From Viola odorata (taxonomy: Eukaryota; Streptophyta; Magnoliopsida; Malpighiales; Violaceae), in assembly GCA_963691705.1 (NCBI GenBank), contig OY829537.1, forward strand, positions 25,048,078 to 25,112,077: a stretch of DNA of 64,000 nt, in the 5' to 3' direction. The translations under genes were made by a program, and so were the position numbers. Positions 61,686-64,000 of this stretch are shown here, one piece after another. The first letter of the stretch is position 1; every line of letters begins with the position of its first letter. Below the pieces are notes generated by a model. The model was not told the DNA's origin, did no database searches, and saw only the letters and a program-made list of their open reading frames with translations.

Positions 61686-62493
61686 TTGCTCTCATAAAAT
61701 TGCCTATTTTTTTTCTTCGAGCTATCACTAACACTCTCATTTTGTAGGTTAATTTCAAGCTTCGCTCGAAAGTACGCCTCACAAGTCCTTTTTATTTATT
61801 TGATGCTTTCTGCAAACATTAACTATATGCATGATATATAGAACTGCTAGAATTAAAATCCACCCACATGAACAACGTGTTTAAAGAGTTGCTTAAAATG
61901 TCGTGTTCATATGATTTTAAATTCTCGCTTATATTGACTGCATGTACATGGGGACTTTCAATCCCACATCAGTTTTCCATTTCAAAAAAACTCATCATTT
62001 AAATTGGTACTCTGTTAGCAATCCATGTTAGGATCACGTAGTAATTAAGTTAATCATGCATGGCCCGATGATGAAAAAAGAGGGTGCTCATTCAGTCTTA
62101 CGGAAAATTCAGTCCCATCACGATCATAAAAAAGACTAAAGTGACGATTCCTCTGAGGGCCCCCTTTTTCAAAACGCATTTTATCAAACACCTTTTTAAA
62201 CACCTCTCTCATCAACCGGTAACCGTTTTCGGATGTGACTCGGGTGCCTAACACCTTCCCGAGACCATAATACGACCCCGAACCTTTGTCTGGGGTCCAG
62301 ACCCCTTTTTTGTGCCTTTAGTTTTTTTTACTTATTATATTTCCTATACCATGACGATTAGGGTTCCCTAAGCCTAGCAACCAAATTAGGGTGGTGACTT
62401 CATTGCATGCTGCTAGGCGTCCTGTACGCCGAGCATCTGAAGGTCCCAAATTTCGTTGCACACTCGCGAATTTTTAAATTTCGAGGCGCGACA

Positions 62494-62498
62494 GCAGC
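62494..62498. repeat. Target-site duplication GCAGC, right copy
   Basis: Identical to 42849-42853, directly after the LTR end GCGACA. Confidence 0.88.
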
Positions 62499-62993
62499 AT
62501 ACCCATAGAACTCTACAGAGGCTATCTTAACCTTTTTCTCCTCTGAATAGTTATGACACAAGAAAATTTCCCTCATCTTGCGTTCCCAAACGAGAAACGC
62601 ATCCGGATCCTCCCTTCCTTCGAATGTGGGGACTTTTAGCTTAATTCCCGTAAGTCTCTCATCTACCCCTTCTTCTCCTCCTCTAGGCTGCCTCGGTTGA
62701 GGTCTCCTCGGCCTAGGTATCCCTTCCTCATCCTCCTCTTGCTCCTTGTACCCCTCGGCTGTGGCATCCTCTCTCGGTGGCATGCTATAGACGTATGGTG
62801 ACTCCTTCGGATTGAGGATTTGGGTGTAACGGGCATGTGGCTGTCTTGCTGCATGGGCAGCAACCTCCTTTTCTTTGGATACCTCCTTTCGCCATGCTTC
62901 CATGTCATCGAACCTCTCGGTTAACTTGCGCATCATGGATAGCATTTCAGCTTGCGCTTGTGACTCCGTGCTCTTAGGCGAACTATCTGCCAT
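62494..62993 (-). pseudogene. Gag N-terminal part of the CRM-like element, cut by the insertion
   Basis: Reads from an ATG at 62993: a coiled-coil-like start (MLSMMRKLTERFDDMEAWRK), a charged Pro/Arg-rich linker, then the gag core start (KVPTFEGREDPDAFLVW). At 62498-62494 the native frame meets the inserted LTR. Its continuation lies at 42853 and below, in the same frame once one duplication copy is discounted. The last residues of the open frame (below 62494) come from the LTR. Confidence 0.9.
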
Positions 62994-63824
62994 CTGAAAT
63001 CACAATAACAACAAAGAACAAGCGTAAAATTGCCCTATCTAAAGCACTCCCTCACGTGTTTAAACCCTCATGTTTAATCACTCTAATGTGCTCACAAATC
63101 ACTCAACGAAAATTCTTCTTCAATCAATCCAAGATCCGTAGACTCAAAGAATGTCAAAAGAAAAGCTTCCAATAATTTGCAAGGACAACTCAAGCGTAGA
63201 AAGAATATAGATGGGATATAATTGAAGATTACTTTGTCAACTAATCAATCAATTATAGCACATAATAGATAGGTCATGTATCACAAGAGCTCAAAGAAAG
63301 ACAAGATAATTGAACTAGTTCGGATTTGTTTTAGAACTAGGTTACTAAGTGTCCGATTTGTTTCTTTGATAACTTTTGATATGCAACTCCGTTTTCTGTG
63401 ATTCTTGTTGCGTTGGAACACTCTTTTCTTGCTGATTTTGATTCTTTATAGATCTCAAGGTTCCTGATTTTTCAATGCACTGAAAATTTTGATTTTCGCT
63501 TCTGTTCTGTTTTTGTGCGAATTTGTGTTATTTCTTTTTGCTTTTTTTTTTTTTTTTTGTAAATAGAAATTGCAAATACTTGAAACAAAATAAACTGACA
63601 CTTTGTGGGACTTTATTTTCTGTTTTCTGACTCAAAGAAGATAGCAAATCAAAGGGCTTGATTTGTTACCTAAACAAGACGCAACTAGTTACTAGTTTCG
63701 ACTCACTAACACAACGGGAAACAAAACAAGATTGGTATAGATTTGGCTAAGGAAATCAAGGAAACCAATCTCAACAAACGAAAACAACAATTTAAAGGAT
63801 AGTTACCTATTCGGTGAGAAGCCT
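62994..63824 (-). other. Leader of the CRM-like element
   Basis: Untranslated sequence between primer site and gag, with a T-run at 63541-63559 (A-run on the element strand). No gene or other repeat recognised. Confidence 0.65.
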
Positions 63825-63838
63825 TTGCTCCGCTACCA
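63825..63838 (-). other. Primer-binding site of the CRM-like element
   Basis: On the minus strand TGGTAGCGGAGCAA begins two bases after the LTR end ATATCA. It resembles the initiator-methionine tRNA site TGGTATCAGAGC with three changes in twelve. Confidence 0.65.
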
Positions 63839-63840
63839 GC

Positions 63841-64000
63841 TGATATGGTGCCTATATGGAAAACGCACCGATTGATGGATCGTTGCTCAGCGACAAGGAT
63901 TTGAATGCGGAAAACTTAACTCATTGCAAACTCCAACCCTCCTAAGCGCGATGCTTAGGCAACCTGGATGAAATCCTTCAAGGATCTTCAATAGGACTCG
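63841..64000 (-). repeat. 5' LTR of the CRM-like element, cut by the window edge
   Basis: 160 bases matching 37511-37670 with five substitutions. The rest of the LTR, about 990 bp, should lie beyond the window. Confidence 0.88.

Larger units (their letters stand above)
42854..62493 (+). mobile_element. Ogre/Tat-type Ty3/gypsy retrotransposon nested in the CRM-like element
   Basis: A 19.6 kb insertion on the plus strand: truncated 5' LTR, ORF1, gag-protease, putative intron, RT-dual RNase H-integrase, long 3' UTR, polypurine tract and full 3' LTR. The flanking GCAGC duplication and the split gag of the host element define both ends. Size, ORF1 upstream of gag, the second (archaeal-type) RNase H and an intron before RT are the marks of the Ogre group. 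All long frames carry lesions, and the primer site is deleted, so this copy cannot move by itself. Confidence 0.92.
59101..62493 (+). repeat. 3' LTR of the Ogre-like element, full length (3393 bp)
   Basis: Starts TGTTGATGCCCGAATTTT after the polypurine tract and ends GGCGCGACA before the GCAGC duplication. It contains the hairpin (59786-59831), the TATA box (60032), two tandem-repeat arrays (60768-61290, 61465-61685) and, at 62220-62410, blocks shared with the inner end of the left-hand LTR. No gene inside. Confidence 0.9.
37511..64000 (-). mobile_element. CRM-like chromovirus (Ty3/gypsy) retrotransposon, host of a nested insertion
   Basis: On the minus strand: 5' LTR from the right edge to 63841, primer site, leader, gag start (62993-62494), then after the inserted Ogre-like element gag-protease (42853-41558), RT-RNase H-integrase (41379-38503), polypurine tract and 3' LTR (38662-37511). 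The first 160 bases of the two LTRs (37511- and 63841-) match with five differences. CRM-type assignment rests on the RT/RNase H/integrase residues and on the integrase C-terminus running through the polypurine tract into the LTR, a known CRM habit. It is inactive: stops, a frameshift and the insertion. Confidence 0.85.

Noticed and set aside
62394..62410. TGGTGACTTCATTGCATG as the primer-binding site of the inner element
   Set aside because: It lies inside the 3' LTR, before its true end at 62493. The counterpart in the left-hand copy is also inside the LTR, and a better primer site sits beyond that LTR's end.

Overview
The window reads as nuclear DNA of a flowering plant, most likely a eudicot. 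It carries multi-exon genes with short GT-AG introns, AT-rich intergenic DNA, Stowaway-like MITEs with CTCCCTCC termini, and long Ty3/gypsy retrotransposons. I see no organellar, bacterial or viral block. I could not place the species.

Layout. 1-7799 is the 5' part, on the minus strand, of a decayed Tat/Ogre-type Ty3/gypsy element: a 3.1 kb LTR at 4703-7799, a primer site, an ORF1 stub, a four-copy 181-bp tandem repeat and a broken gag fused by deletion to the region before the pol intron. 8107-13459 is a composite DNA-transposon block: a CTCCCTCC inverted-repeat shell with TA on both sides, holding a tandem triplication (about 1.5 kb per unit) of a PIF/Harbinger-like non-autonomous element. 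13.5-17.3 kb is AT-rich DNA with three small MITEs.

17.3-33.2 kb is a gene island of five genes whose exons I could trace: a group IV calcium-dependent protein kinase (CPK28/16/18 type, 12 exons, +), a bHLH121-type iron-response regulator (5 exons, -), a GT47 exostosin-family glycosyltransferase (7 exons, +), DNA-AP endonuclease 2 with a zf-GRF tail (APE2, 11 exons, +) and a RING-H2 ATL-type E3 ligase (1 exon, +). bHLH121 and GT47 are divergent across about 1 kb that holds a near-palindromic 218-bp MITE. CPK28 and bHLH121 converge. These genes are neighbours, with no sign of a shared pathway. 33.2-37.5 kb is gene-free, with a LINE RNase H remnant, tRNA-like SINE heads and one MITE.

37,511 to the right edge is a nested retrotransposon. 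The outer element is a minus-strand chromovirus-like (CRM-type) Ty3/gypsy element with LTR 37511-38662; its other LTR starts at 63841 and runs out of the window. Its gag is split by a plus-strand Ogre-like element at 42854-62493, flanked by a 5-bp target-site duplication GCAGC. That element has a truncated 5' LTR, an ORF1 of DUF7745 type, gag-protease, a putative 151-bp in-frame intron, RT/dual RNase H/integrase, a 4.3 kb repeat-rich 3' UTR and a full 3.4 kb 3' LTR. All retroelement reading frames carry stops or frameshifts. By eye the two LTRs of the inner element differ by about 26 of 1388 positions, mostly transitions. The outer LTRs differ by 5 of the 160 bases visible, which agrees with the outer element being older.

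The most interesting signals are the intron, the hairpins around the polypurine tract and upstream of the LTR TATA box, the duplicated zinc-knuckle pairs in Gag, the 181-bp satellite-like array, and the tandemly triplicated Harbinger-like block.
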